Below, piece by piece: positions 25,231-35,227 of a DNA stretch of 64,000 nucleotides. The first letter of the stretch is position 1; each line of letters begins with the position of its first letter. Origin of the DNA: Agarilytica sp033852165 (lineage in GTDB: Bacteria > Pseudomonadota > Gammaproteobacteria > Pseudomonadales > Cellvibrionaceae); assembly GCA_033852165.1 (NCBI GenBank), contig JAWSUZ010000028.1, positions 16,306 through 80,305 of the forward strand. The letters are read 5' to 3'. The notes under the pieces were generated by a model that worked only from the letters and a program-made list of their open reading frames with translations, searched no databases and was not told the origin of the DNA. Both the position numbers and the translations under genes were made by a program.

Positions 25231-27846
25231 ATGAGAAGCGAAAGTGTATTTTATATGAGTCGACCTGTTGAATTAGGACAAGCCAAAGACATGTCAGATT
25301 GTGGGGAAACCCCCACAGTTTGTTCCGTGGTGTTGGATCGAGAAGGTATTATACGTGCCGCCGAGTTTAAAGGTTTCGCGTTTGATGGCGAGCACGGGTG
25401 GCCGCAAGAGAATATCGTGGGCCTGCCTTTTGCCCGTATCCATAAAATGCAGCATGTATCCATGTCTGAAATCGGTCGCGGTGTAGAGCGTGTGTGTCAC
25501 GGCTCCGTGGAGAATTTTCGTTACCGCTTCAACCTGCAAGGCTCGGGTGATGGCAGTTTTTGTGAGTACGAGCTGCTGGTGGGGCGTGAATCATCCAGTT
25601 CAGAAAGTATTGTGGTCACTTACGAGTATATGTCATCGTCATATAAAAGCTCTGTTGATGATTCTGAATCGGTAGCCCCCGTAGCCACAGGGTCTATTTC
25701 CTCCGATTCCAGTTTCTCTGATTTAAGTTCCTCAGGCCCCAGTTCCTCAGACCAAAAGCCATTTGTGCCAAGTACCAACCTGTATCAGTCCCTTTTTGAC
25801 CGAGTTCCCATTGGTATCGTCTATCAAAATAACCGTGGAACCATTGAATTGGTTAACCCGGCGGGTGAAAAAGTATTGGGTATTCGCAAAGACGATGTGT
25901 CGAATATTACAAAGGACAATGCCCCTTGGGAATGTTTTGATGAAAGCGGCGCAAGAATGCCGCTGGATAAAACGCCCAGCTTTGTGACCTTGGCTACAGG
26001 TGAGCCGCAGCACGATGTACTGGTTGGTATTAAGCGCCAGGGCGGTGAAGTGTCGTGGATTAAAGCCTCATCTGAATTGGTATTCGACAGCAACTCGGGT
26101 GAGCGCATGGGTGTGCAGACAACTTTTGTCGATGTTACGCAAGAGCGCGAAGCGAAAATCGAGTTAGAGGCTCAGAAAGATCGTGCGCAGATGGCCATCG
26201 ATAGCGCTGAAATGGGCGTGTGGGATTGGAATCCTGGTGAAAATTTAATGATCTGGGATGAAAAACTGTTTCAGATATACGGTTATCAAGGGAAGAGCGT
26301 TATCAGTACGATGGATGCTTGGAAAAAAGCTATTCATCCCGATGATGTGACGCGTGTCATGCGAGAGGCATCGGACATGATGGTGACGGGCCGAAAGAAA
26401 AGCATTGATTACCGTTCGCTATGGCCAAATGGCAGTGTGAAACATTTGAGATCTCAGGCGCGGCCTATGAAAAACGCAGAAGGTCGGGTCGTCCGCGTTA
26501 TTGGTGTGACTCATGATGTTACCAATGAAGTGATGGCCGAAAAGCAATTGTGGGATCTCGCGTATACCGATTCGCTCACGGGGGCATCGTCCCGCGCGGG
26601 ATTAAATTTTAGGCTGTCGCGTTCCGTCGCACGAGCTTTGCAGCGTGACGGTAAATTTCTTGTTTTAATGTTTGGCTTAAACCGATTTAAAGAAATTAAC
26701 AATAATTACAGGTTTTCGGCGGGGGATAAAATCTTATGTGAAATTGCTCGCCGTGCCCAGAGCTATGTTGGGCCTAATGACACCGTTGCGCGCGTAGGTG
26801 GGGATGAGTTTACCGTTGTGTTGGAGTATGTCGGAGCGGAGTTTGATTTGGATAGTTTTATTCATGATTTTCGTGAAGAGGTATTTAAACCAGTCCCTTT
26901 GAATGAAGGGCTTATGGTGAATTTGGTTGCGTCGTTGGGTGTCAGTGTTTTCCCCGATGACGGGGGTGATGCTGCAGTTTTACAAACCAATGCCTGTATG
27001 GCCATGCAGGCCGATCGTCTGCGCGACGACAAAAATTACATTCGTTACTCGCCTTCTATGTCAGCAGAAGTCTCGCGTAAATTTAAATTAAAATACCAGC
27101 TATTTGGTGCCGTTAAAGAGCAAGAGTTTCAATTGTATTATCAGCCGATTATCGATTTGCGCCGCGATAACAAAGTGATTGGTTGCGAGGCGTTAATTCG
27201 CTGGAAAGACAGCAGCGGTAATTTTGTGTCACCCATGGAATTTATTCCGTTGATCGAAGAAAGTGGCTTGATCTATGAGCTGGGTGAATGGATTAATGTT
27301 ACGGCCATTAAGCAGTGGAAAATGTGGCAGCAGTTAGTGCCCGATCTACAATATATCTCCGTTAACGTGTCGCCCCGGCAGCTGGAGTATTCGACCTTTG
27401 TAGACGACTTAATGAAGTTGATTGATGAGCACAAGGTGAAACCCGAAAACTTCCAGCTGGAAATAACCGAGGGCACTTTTTTAAATGAGTCAACGCATTC
27501 TGATGGGATTTTGGATCAGTTGGCGGCTTACGGGTTTCGATTGGCTATCGATGATTTCGGCACCGGCTATTCTTCGCTCGCGTATTTAAAACGCTTTAAT
27601 GTGGATGTCATTAAAATTGATCGGAGTTTTATCAAAGATATTGAAACAGATGCTTCTGATCGAGACATTGTGAGCGCGATACTCGCAATGAACAAAAAAC
27701 TGGGTTTTAAAACTTTAGTCGAAGGGATTGAGACGGCCAAGCAAAGTCAGATTGTGTTCGATTTGGGTTGTGATAGCGCTCAAGGGTATCTTTACGGCAG
27801 ACCCACCTTTGCAGATGAGTTTGCCGAAATATATATACGTTCTTAG
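25231..27846 (+). CDS. PAS-PAS-GGDEF-EAL protein
   Basis: 871 residues, no membrane segment. An unrecognised ~185-residue N-terminus ends in a Ser-rich linker (SSDSSFSDLSSSGPSSSD). Two PAS domains follow (about 185-305, RVPIGIVYQNNRGTIELVNPAG; and 310-430, MGVWDWNPGENLMIWDEKL with PAC motif RVIGVTHDVT). GGDEF has intact RVGGDEF near 523; EAL has CEALIRW near 652, LEITEGTF, DDFGTGYSSLAYLKRF, KIDRSFI and VEGIET. Both c-di-GMP activities are possible. The start is uncertain: ATG 25231 has no good ribosome-binding site and 25255 is an alternative. Convergent with the malic enzyme gene. Confidence 0.9.
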   Translation: MRSESVFYMSRPVELGQAKDMSDCGETPTVCSVVLDREGIIRAAEFKGFAFDGEHGWPQENIVGLPFARIHKMQHVSMSEIGRGVERVCHGSVENFRYRFNLQGSGDGSFCEYELLVGRESSSSESIVVTYEYMSSSYKSSVDDSESVAPVATGSISSDSSFSDLSSSGPSSSDQKPFVPSTNLYQSLFDRVPIGIVYQNNRGTIELVNPAGEKVLGIRKDDVSNITKDNAPWECFDESGARMPLDKTPSFVTLATGEPQHDVLVGIKRQGGEVSWIKASSELVFDSNSGERMGVQTTFVDVTQEREAKIELEAQKDRAQMAIDSAEMGVWDWNPGENLMIWDEKLFQIYGYQGKSVISTMDAWKKAIHPDDVTRVMREASDMMVTGRKKSIDYRSLWPNGSVKHLRSQARPMKNAEGRVVRVIGVTHDVTNEVMAEKQLWDLAYTDSLTGASSRAGLNFRLSRSVARALQRDGKFLVLMFGLNRFKEINNNYRFSAGDKILCEIARRAQSYVGPNDTVARVGGDEFTVVLEYVGAEFDLDSFIHDFREEVFKPVPLNEGLMVNLVASLGVSVFPDDGGDAAVLQTNACMAMQADRLRDDKNYIRYSPSMSAEVSRKFKLKYQLFGAVKEQEFQLYYQPIIDLRRDNKVIGCEALIRWKDSSGNFVSPMEFIPLIEESGLIYELGEWINVTAIKQWKMWQQLVPDLQYISVNVSPRQLEYSTFVDDLMKLIDEHKVKPENFQLEITEGTFLNESTHSDGILDQLAAYGFRLAIDDFGTGYSSLAYLKRFNVDVIKIDRSFIKDIETDASDRDIVSAILAMNKKLGFKTLVEGIETAKQSQIVFDLGCDSAQGYLYGRPTFADEFAEIYIRS

Positions 27847-27866
27847 GTGCTGTTATGAGCGGCGCG

Positions 27867-29492
27867 CTAGTATTCAGGGAAATAAATTTCTTTTTCGAGC
27901 AACTGTTCGAAATCTTCCGGTAGTGGTTCGGATGTCAGCCCATGCTCTTCCGCGCATTTTGCAATGGCAACGGCAATCTTCAGCGAGACCGGTCTAATTT
28001 CTTTGAGAGAGGGGTAAAGGCAGCCCGTATCGATTTGGTTTTGCGAAACGTTATTCGCCAGCGTGTGTGCTGCTGCAATCAGCAAATCATCGGTGATGCG
28101 AGTGACTTTTCCGTAGATAGCACCCAGCCCCAAGCCAGGGAAGATGTAAGCGTTGTTGCCTTGGCCGGGGACGCGGATTTTGCCGTCTATATGAACTGCG
28201 CCAAAAGGACTGCCGCTGGCAAAAACGGCTTTACCGTTTGTCCATTCGTAAGCTTGTTCAGCTGTACATTCGGCATTAGACGTTGGGTTAGAAAGCGCAA
28301 AGATAATGGGGTTGTCTTTTTGCTCGCCCATCGCGCTAATGACTTCTTCAGTGAAAATCCCTGGTCTTCCGGTTGCGCCAATGAGCGCATCGGGTTGAAC
28401 CGTTTTGACGGCTTCTGCCAGGTTCATAGGCGGGTAGTGAGTCGCAAAGACTTCAACGTGCGGCTTCAGAGTGTCGCGGCAGCCGGTGACAAGCCCTTTA
28501 CTGTCGATAAAGGTGAGGCGCGCTCGGGCTTCTTCTGTGGTTAATCCTTCTATTTCCAGTGCCTTTGTTAGTAAATGCCCAATGCCGGTGGCTGCAGACC
28601 CTGCACCACAAAACATAAAGGTCATCTCTGACAGTTTTTTGCCGTTAATACGCGTAGCGGCAAATAGGCCTGCCAAAGCGACCGAGGCGGTGCCTTGGAT
28701 ATCGTCGTTGAAGCACAGCAGCTCGTCATGGTATTTGTCGAGTAGGCGAATGGCGTTGGGTGTCGCAAAATCTTCGAATTGCAATAGCGCTTTGGGAAAG
28801 CGGTGTTTGACGGCGGTTACAAATTCATCGATAAATTCGTCGTATTCTTTGCCGCGAACACGGGGCTGGCGCAATCCAAGGTACATGGGGTCCTCATCGC
28901 GGAAGTTTGCGTTCTCGGTGCCGACGTCTAAAACGATCGGCATACAGTGCTCTGGGTGAATACCGGCACACGCGCAGTACAAGGCAAGCTTGCCGATAGG
29001 GATACCCATTCCGTTTGTGCCCAAATCGCCAAGGCCAAGAATACGTTCGCCGTCGGTTACAACAATGAGGCGTACCTTATCTTCGTGCCAGTTACCCAAT
29101 AATTCATGGATGTGACCTTTGTTACGCAAGGAAATATAAAAACCGGCTGTTTCGCGGAAGATACGCGCAAATTCCTGACAGGCTTCACCAACGGTGGGGG
29201 TGTAGACAATTGGCATCAACTCTTCAATATGTTCGATTAGCAAACGAAAATACAGGCGCTCGTTGCGCTTATGTAGGGCAGAAAGAAAGATGTAGCGTTC
29301 GATATTGCTAATGTTGCGTCTTACGTTCGATAGCGCATGCTCTAGCTGTTGATCCATGGTGGAGATAATAGGGGGAAGCAAGCCGTGTAGGCCGTGTTCG
29401 TCACGCTCTTCAGGGGTGAAGGCCGTTCCTTTGTTTAATCTGGCATGGGTAAGGATTTCGGGGCCGCGTGACTTCATGTTGGGTTTTCTCAT
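27867..29492 (-). CDS. maeA: NAD-dependent malic enzyme
   Basis: 541 residues. It decarboxylates malate to pyruvate with NAD+ reduction. The N-terminal malic domain has YIFLSALHKRNERLYFRLL and PIVYTPTVGEACQEF, then VTDGERILGLGDLGTNGMGIPIGK and FEDFATPNAIRLLDKY with the metal/catalytic residues FNDDIQGTASVALAG. NAD-binding FCGAGSAATGIGHLL and FALSNPTSNAECTAEQAYEWT follow. Length suits the bacterial NAD-type (MaeA/SfcA) rather than the longer MaeB. Its stop is only 20 bp from the convergent GGDEF/EAL gene. Confidence 0.95.
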   Translation of the reverse strand: MRKPNMKSRGPEILTHARLNKGTAFTPEERDEHGLHGLLPPIISTMDQQLEHALSNVRRNISNIERYIFLSALHKRNERLYFRLLIEHIEELMPIVYTPTVGEACQEFARIFRETAGFYISLRNKGHIHELLGNWHEDKVRLIVVTDGERILGLGDLGTNGMGIPIGKLALYCACAGIHPEHCMPIVLDVGTENANFRDEDPMYLGLRQPRVRGKEYDEFIDEFVTAVKHRFPKALLQFEDFATPNAIRLLDKYHDELLCFNDDIQGTASVALAGLFAATRINGKKLSEMTFMFCGAGSAATGIGHLLTKALEIEGLTTEEARARLTFIDSKGLVTGCRDTLKPHVEVFATHYPPMNLAEAVKTVQPDALIGATGRPGIFTEEVISAMGEQKDNPIIFALSNPTSNAECTAEQAYEWTNGKAVFASGSPFGAVHIDGKIRVPGQGNNAYIFPGLGLGAIYGKVTRITDDLLIAAAHTLANNVSQNQIDTGCLYPSLKEIRPVSLKIAVAIAKCAEEHGLTSEPLPEDFEQLLEKEIYFPEY

Positions 29493-29718
29493 TGCTTATC
29501 GACCGGGGCCAAAGCCCGGCTTACTTTCTCATTATTTGTGAAGGCGCGATTTTTCTATACTTGCTATGAAGATGCAAACAAAACCTTAGGTTTTACGTGG
29601 GATTCCGTTAATTTGTGCCTGTCCATAAATAAGGCCGCAGTCGGTGCCTGTTTAGAGGGCAGTAACTGCTGAATTTCTGTCGAAATTTAGTCTGGGTTCT
29701 TGCCTTTCAAATAATCCG

Positions 29719-30048
29719 TCAGCTCGACTTATGTTTTTCGCCTTGGGGAATTGCGTCGAGTTTTGACTGTAATTGCTTGACGTAGTCGTGCATGGAATCG
29801 GGTTCTGGTTGCGCCAAATAGAGGGGTAACTGTCGCCGGTAACGTTGAATATGGAATTTAAACCCTTCCGTCATCAGTAATGCATCTTCTAACTCGCGGT
29901 AGGCAAATTCGAGTTTCTCATTGCTGGCTTGATCGATGGGGCTGTCTTTTTTGAGCAATATAGCCCCCAGGTCTGAACGAGTATCTTTCAGAGCTATGAC
30001 GGGCTGAATGTCGTTGACTTCAGCCAAGTGGGATAAGTATTCGTGCAT
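29719..30048 (-). CDS. small hypothetical protein
   Basis: 109 residues, mostly helical, not recognised. It starts MHEYLSHLAEVNDIQPV; central KLEFAYRELEDALLMTEGFKFHIQRYRRQLPLYL; a charged C-terminus EKHKSS. No signal peptide, membrane segment or known motif. It is divergent from recQ across about 90 bp. Confidence 0.6.
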   Translation of the reverse strand: MHEYLSHLAEVNDIQPVIALKDTRSDLGAILLKKDSPIDQASNEKLEFAYRELEDALLMTEGFKFHIQRYRRQLPLYLAQPEPDSMHDYVKQLQSKLDAIPQGEKHKSS

Positions 30049-30140
30049 AGTGTGCTTTTTGACACTTGTGCTGTTTCATCAAGGTACAAGTCTTTAGTAT
30101 AGTCAGGCTTTTGGCTATATCGCTTAGCAGCTTTGATTCT

Positions 30141-31952
30141 ATGACACAGACTTCTCTTGAAATTCTCCAGCATACTTTTGGTTATGACGCTTTTCGTGAG
30201 CGCCAGGCTGACATTGTCGACGCCGTCGTTGAGGGGCAGAATGCCCTCGTCGTCATGCCCACGGGGGGAGGTAAGTCGCTATGCTTTCAAATCCCTGCTT
30301 TAGTGCGCGAAGGCATGGGGGTGGTTGTGTCACCCCTGATCGCATTGATGCAAGATCAGGTCAGTGCGTTATCGGCGCTGGGTATCCATGCGGCATTTTT
30401 AAACTCCAGCTTAGATGTGTATCAGCTCAATGAAATTGAGGAATTGATACGTGCTGGTGACATTCAAATCCTATACGTGGCACCTGAACGGCTGGTGCAG
30501 CCCAGGACCATTGAGTTACTGAAAACGGTTCGAATATCTTTATTTGCTATCGATGAAGCCCACTGTGTGGCGCAGTGGGGGCATGATTTTAGGTCCGATT
30601 ATTTACGCTTAGATGTCTTGGCTCAGGTATTCCCCCACGTACCGCGTGTTGCCCTGACGGCGACGGCAGACTCTCGAACACAAGAAGAAATCGTTAACCG
30701 GCTTCAGTTGGATCAAAACGCCCAGTTTATTTGTGGTTTTGATCGCCCGAATATTGAATACCGCATCCGCTTGAAGGCTAACCCTCGTAAACAACTGCTG
30801 CATTTTCTCACCACAGAGCAAAGCGGCAACGTCGGTATTGTTTACTGCTTATCGCGCAGAAAAGTGGACGACGTGGCCATTTGGCTCAAAGGTGAGGGCT
30901 TTGATGCTCTGCCCTACCATGCGGGTATGCCTGCGCGGGATCGTCAGCAAAATCAAGCCCGTTTCTTACGCGAAGAGGGGGTTGTTATGGTCGCCACCAT
31001 CGCTTTCGGTATGGGGATCGATAAACCCAATGTCCGTTTCGTTGCCCATTTGGATATGCCCAAAAGTATCGAAGCTTACTACCAAGAAACAGGACGAGCA
31101 GGGCGGGATGGAGATGCATCTACAGCGCTCATGTTTTACGGCATGGAGGATGTGGTCAAGCTGACACAAATGCTCGCGAAATCTGAAGGCAACGAACAAC
31201 ATAAAATGCATGAACGTCAGCGTTTGAATGCAGTGCTGGGTTTATGTGAAATGACCGCCTGCCGCCGACAGGCTCTGTTGCGTTATTTTGGTGAGATTCT
31301 CGAAACGGGTTGTGGTAATTGCGATAACTGCATCAATCCGCCGGCAACGTGGGACGCTACCGACGCTGTGAGAAAGGCGCTGTCATGCGTTTACCGTACG
31401 GGTCAACGCTTTGGTGCCGCGCATGTTATTGATGTATTACGTGGCAGCGAAAACGAAAAGGTTCGCCAGTTTGGCCACAGCAGCCTCTCGACCTACGGAC
31501 TGGGGAAAGATCTATCGGTAGATGTTTGGCGCTCGGTCTTTCGTCAGTTGATGGTGCTCGGGCATTTGGATCTTGATGTCGATGGATTCGGGAGTTTGCT
31601 TTTAACGGAAAAGTGCCGGGCTATTTTGCGTGGCGAAGAAAGCATACAGCTCAGCGAGTACATAAAAACCAAACCCGAACGGAAATCATCGAAAAAATTC
31701 ACCTCCGATGTTGCCATGGAAGATCAAGCCCTATGGAACGCCATGCGCCGTTGCCGCAAGGAATTGGCGGATGAAGACAATGTACCGCCCTATGTCGTAT
31801 TCAGCGATGCAACTCTGAAAGAGATGATTCTAAAACGGCCAATGAATGATAGTGAGTTTTTGTGCGTGAGCGGTGTGGGCGATAAAAAATTGGAAAAATA
31901 CGGTGAGATATTTTTGGAGTTGATTCGGGAATATGAGTATCAGGAGTCTTAG
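30141..31952 (+). CDS. recQ: ATP-dependent DNA helicase RecQ
   Basis: 603 residues from ATG 30141; the frame is open from 30066, but the conserved start (SLEILQHTFGYDAFRERQADIV) supports the internal Met. RecQ unwinds DNA 3' to 5' in recombination and fork repair. Walker A MPTGGGKSLCFQIP (about 39), DEAHCVAQWGHDFR (about 137), TGRAGRDG arginine finger, the RecQ zinc-binding Cys cluster (CRRQALLRYFGE..CGNCDNC), winged-helix RQC and a C-terminal HRDC domain (PPYVVFSDATLKEM..GVGDKKLEKYG) are all visible. Complete. Confidence 0.96.
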   Translation: MTQTSLEILQHTFGYDAFRERQADIVDAVVEGQNALVVMPTGGGKSLCFQIPALVREGMGVVVSPLIALMQDQVSALSALGIHAAFLNSSLDVYQLNEIEELIRAGDIQILYVAPERLVQPRTIELLKTVRISLFAIDEAHCVAQWGHDFRSDYLRLDVLAQVFPHVPRVALTATADSRTQEEIVNRLQLDQNAQFICGFDRPNIEYRIRLKANPRKQLLHFLTTEQSGNVGIVYCLSRRKVDDVAIWLKGEGFDALPYHAGMPARDRQQNQARFLREEGVVMVATIAFGMGIDKPNVRFVAHLDMPKSIEAYYQETGRAGRDGDASTALMFYGMEDVVKLTQMLAKSEGNEQHKMHERQRLNAVLGLCEMTACRRQALLRYFGEILETGCGNCDNCINPPATWDATDAVRKALSCVYRTGQRFGAAHVIDVLRGSENEKVRQFGHSSLSTYGLGKDLSVDVWRSVFRQLMVLGHLDLDVDGFGSLLLTEKCRAILRGEESIQLSEYIKTKPERKSSKKFTSDVAMEDQALWNAMRRCRKELADEDNVPPYVVFSDATLKEMILKRPMNDSEFLCVSGVGDKKLEKYGEIFLELIREYEYQES

Positions 31953-31980
31953 TCTTATTGTATAAGTTGGGCGCGAATAT

Positions 31981-32001
31981 CTGGCTCTGCTATTCAGCCA
32001 G
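31981..32001 (+). terminator. possible recQ terminator
   Basis: CTGGCT / AGCCAG stem with a 9-nt loop, followed by GCTTTATTA. Weak T-run; 28 bp past the recQ stop. Confidence 0.4.
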
Positions 32002-32109
32002 GCTTTATTATCCAGGCGCTACTATTGGGTGCCTTGGCTTCGATATGATATGCAGGAAAGGATACTTGTTTGATCGTTACGCTCGTCGATTTAATCGCTG
32101 TAAGAGTGT

Positions 32110-32781
32110 TTAGACGCTCAACACTTCTTTTAATCGAGAGGCGTTACGGCGAGATATTTCCAGTACTTTTCCGTCTTTCATTGTGACTTCGTAGCCATCA
32201 GCCAGGCTTTCAGTAATCGACGTCACCGATTGCAGGTTTACGATAAATTGCCGGTTTGCACGGAAAAATACTTGCTCGGGTAAGCGTTGTTCAATTTGGT
32301 TAAGCGATTTTTTCACAAAAGCTTTTTTACCCTCGAAAAATAACTGAACGTAATTTTTACAGCTTTCGCAATAGTCGATGGTTTCGATTTTAATCAGGTG
32401 GCAGTTATCGCCGTCTTTGACAAAAATACGGCTGTTTAACTCTAAGCCTGGTTCCTTCTCTTCTCTTTCCTCAGTCTTTTGGTTTGTGGGTGTATCCGAA
32501 GCGAGCTTGTCAATGGCTGTAGAAAGACGTTCACGGCTGATGGGTTTTAGCAAATAGTCGATAGTGTGGTGGTCAAAAGACTGTATGGCATATTTGGAGT
32601 AGGCCGTGGTGAATATAATTCGGGGTGTATAGTCTAGCTTTTCGAGTAAATCAAAACCGCTGTCGCCGGGCATATGAATGTCTAAAAAGAGTAAGTCAGG
32701 GTTGTTTTTTTGTATTATTTTCAGGGCTTCTTCGGCATTTTTAACTTCGCCAAATATGACTGAACAACTAAAGTCAGCCAG
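32110..32781 (-). pseudogene. LytTR response regulator, 5'-truncated
   Basis: The frame is open from just inside a TAA at 32784 to 32110 (223 codons). It encodes a receiver domain lacking its first ~20 residues, so the N-terminal acidic pair is gone, but FLDIHMPGDSGFDLL keeps the phospho-acceptor Asp. FTTAYSKYAIQSF and the Lys of DYLLKPISRERL remain, followed by a complete LytTR DNA-binding domain (IFVKDGDNCHLIKIETIDYCES..FFRANRQFIVNL). An ATG at 32673 would give only the second half of the receiver. No histidine kinase lies alongside. The break is next to heptamer-repeat debris at 32824, suggesting deletion at a repeat. Confidence 0.8.
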
Positions 32782-32823
32782 TTAAGCCCCTATAGCTTGG
32801 TACGGAAATACTTGCCCACTTCA

Positions 32824-32848
32824 CACCCGTACCCCGTCACCCGATCCC
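32824..32848. repeat. decayed heptamer repeat
   Basis: CACCCGTACCCCGTCACCCG and flanks combine the (GTCACCC) unit with the complement of the (GGGGTAC) unit, about 40 bp beyond the truncation point of the LytTR gene. Confidence 0.6.
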
Positions 32849-32954
32849 TCATCTCCCCTTTATGCTCGCATAGTGAGGGGTTTCAGCTATATTTTAGTCA
32901 TAGCGTGAGGGCCAAATGGTTAGTGCCGATCCACAAACAGATGCCTACTGCGGC

Positions 32955-33049
32955 AAAATTTAAACGGCCATCTTCAGACCACTAGATATGGTTATTTGCA
33001 ATGAGCAAATGCCTATATCTAGTAGCGCAAATCTGACCATTTAAATTTT
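32955..33049. repeat. 95-bp imperfect inverted repeat
   Basis: AAAATTTAAA (32955-32964) and TTTAAATTTT (33040-33049) are outer arms, TCAGA/TCTGA lies inside them, and a 41-nt core hairpin (32982-33022) has 8-bp perfect arms CTAGATAT/ATATCTAG. No coding content. It occupies the ~480-bp spacer between the truncated LytTR gene and the hybrid kinase; the rest of that spacer shows nothing I recognise. Confidence 0.7.
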
Positions 33050-33265
33050 ACCTCGCTACGGCTCTGTTTATGGACGGCCACTAGCTGGAAGGTAAATTTG
33101 ATTTAACCGGCCTCATTACTATAACGCGAGAGAATAAGCCTGGTGAAAAACATGCGTACATGTGGCCTCAGCGGTTGTTTGTGTGAGAGTGTGAGGGCCA
33201 GATTATTTCACCTCATCATAAAAATTCGGCCTTCTGACTCGGCAGAAACGATTTAGTCAACCCGT

Positions 33266-35227
33266 ATGAGCGTAGACAACACTCAACATGAATTAGAAAA
33301 AGTTCTCGCCGAGCGAGATGAGCTAAAACGCTCATTGCAGCAGAGTGTCGCTATTACGCACTCACTGATTCACACCCAAAACCTTGTAGATTCTCTTATT
33401 CACAGAGCGTCGGACAGCATTATTGTCCTGGATGCTAATTCTCGTGTGAAAAATTTTAATCGCGTTTCAGAGAAAATATTTAACTACCGTGAAACGGAGC
33501 TGGTGGGAAAAACAATTGACCATCTTTTTTACTGGCCAAAGGACTTTCCGGGCGGTATCACACGCTATTTACAGACGGTTACGCAGGAGCGTGACACGCG
33601 TCAAGAGCCACTAATTGGCGTCAAAAGGAATGGGAAGCCTGTTCCTTTGGATGTTTCTGTGAGTGTGGTAGGCGTTGAAAATGAGGGAATGGAGTTATTT
33701 GAAATGGATTATGAGACAGATTCTGAAAATGACAAAGAAAAAACACCGGAACTGTTTATGTGCTTTATTCACGATCTAAGTGAAGAGCTAAAGTTGAAAC
33801 AATCGTTAGTGGATGCAAAGGAGGTCGCACAAGAGGCAAACGAGGCGAAGTCCATATTCTTAGCCAATATGTCACATGAGATTCGTACGCCAATGAATGC
33901 GATTTTGGGCTATTCACAAATTTTATTGAGAGATAACCGGTTAATCGAAAAAGACCGGCATGCAATAAAAACAATTGCGAAGAGTGGCGAACACTTATTA
34001 TCGCTAATTAATGATATTTTGGATTTGTCAAAAATTGAAGCGAACAAAATGACCGTCAACACGGTTGGGTTTGACTTAACTGATTTGCTCGATAACATCA
34101 TTTCAATGTTTACGCTTCGGTGTGAAGAAAAGGGCTTAGGTTTTTCCAAAATTGGGATAGGTAAAATTCCTTCTCATGTTCTTGGCGATGAGAAAAAATT
34201 AGCTCAAATACTCATTAACTTATTGGGCAACGCAGTAAAATTTACGGATAAAGGGGATGTTACATTGGAGGTCCGCTATGAATGCAAGGATCAGTACTAC
34301 TTTTCGGTAAGAGATACCGGGGCTGGAATTGATGCTTCTGCGCAAAAATCAATATTTTTACCATTTAAACAAGATCGTGAGGGTGTAGAAAAAGGTGGTA
34401 CCGGTCTGGGGTTGGCAATATCTAAAAAGCAAGTGGAAATAATTGGTGGAGAATTAAAAGTCGAATCGTGTCCAGGGGAAGGCAGCAATTTCTTTTTCTC
34501 GATTCTTCTCCCACCCGCCGAAGTCATTGAATCTGCGCACGACAAAAAATATAAACGTGTTAAATGTTTGGCGGAAGGTTGTTCATTCTATGCCTTAGTG
34601 GTCGATGACGTTAAAGAAAATCGCGACATCCTATACTCTGTTCTCTCGGAAATTGGTGCGAGAGTAGAGACCGTCAATAATGGCCTCGAATGCTTAGAAT
34701 CTGTTGCGAAAGAAATGCCCGATATCATCTTTATGGATATTGCGATGCCCGTTATGGATGGTATTGATGCCTTTAAAGCCCTTAAAGATCGTTACCCTGA
34801 TAGCGAGATGGTGTGTGTTTGTATAACCGCGCATAGTTTTTCTTATGACAAACAATACTATTTGGAAGTCGGGTTTGATGAGTATGTGGCGAAACCCTTC
34901 TTGTTTGAACAGGTATATGAGGTCATGCATGAATTGTTGCCGATAAACTATTTGTATTTTGATCAAAGTGGAGAGATTTCCGATGGCGGCTCCGAAGGGG
35001 ATATTTCCGACATTGACTACAATTCGTTAACAATACCAAAGGATGTGTATCTAGCTCTAAAAGAGGCAGCAGAATTTAATGTGTTGGATGATATAGAGCT
35101 TCAAATTGAGAAAATTAAAGGATCGGGGGACGAGTTTTCAGGATTAGTTAAAGTCTTGAGTGAGAAGGTGGAACTGTACGATACAGAGTCAATTCTTAAC
35201 ATCCTGGAGAGTATTAGTTGTGATTGA
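33266..35227 (+). CDS. cytoplasmic hybrid histidine kinase (PAS-HisKA-HATPase-REC)
   Basis: 653 residues, no membrane segment. A coiled-coil start (ELEKVLAERDELKRSL) precedes PAS (about 40-170, ASDSIIVLDANSRVKNFNRVSEKIF). HisKA follows with phospho-His in NMSHEIRTPMNAILGYSQILL (about H204), then HATPase_c (NLLGNAVKFTDKGDVTL, DTGAGID, GGTGLGLAI), a receiver (VVDDVKENRDIL; MDIAMPVMDGIDAF; TAH; AKPF) and a short acidic tail. Its end overlaps the next gene by 8 bp, so the two form a two-component pair whose output is a GGDEF/EAL protein. Signal unknown. Confidence 0.92.
   Translation: MSVDNTQHELEKVLAERDELKRSLQQSVAITHSLIHTQNLVDSLIHRASDSIIVLDANSRVKNFNRVSEKIFNYRETELVGKTIDHLFYWPKDFPGGITRYLQTVTQERDTRQEPLIGVKRNGKPVPLDVSVSVVGVENEGMELFEMDYETDSENDKEKTPELFMCFIHDLSEELKLKQSLVDAKEVAQEANEAKSIFLANMSHEIRTPMNAILGYSQILLRDNRLIEKDRHAIKTIAKSGEHLLSLINDILDLSKIEANKMTVNTVGFDLTDLLDNIISMFTLRCEEKGLGFSKIGIGKIPSHVLGDEKKLAQILINLLGNAVKFTDKGDVTLEVRYECKDQYYFSVRDTGAGIDASAQKSIFLPFKQDREGVEKGGTGLGLAISKKQVEIIGGELKVESCPGEGSNFFFSILLPPAEVIESAHDKKYKRVKCLAEGCSFYALVVDDVKENRDILYSVLSEIGARVETVNNGLECLESVAKEMPDIIFMDIAMPVMDGIDAFKALKDRYPDSEMVCVCITAHSFSYDKQYYLEVGFDEYVAKPFLFEQVYEVMHELLPINYLYFDQSGEISDGGSEGDISDIDYNSLTIPKDVYLALKEAAEFNVLDDIELQIEKIKGSGDEFSGLVKVLSEKVELYDTESILNILESISCD

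Noticed and set aside
30066..30140. Longer RecQ start
   Set aside because: The conserved RecQ N-terminus begins at Met 30141; the upstream 25 residues look like promoter sequence.
32797..32985. 62-codon plus-strand frame
   Set aside because: It is made of heptamer debris and inverted-repeat sequence.
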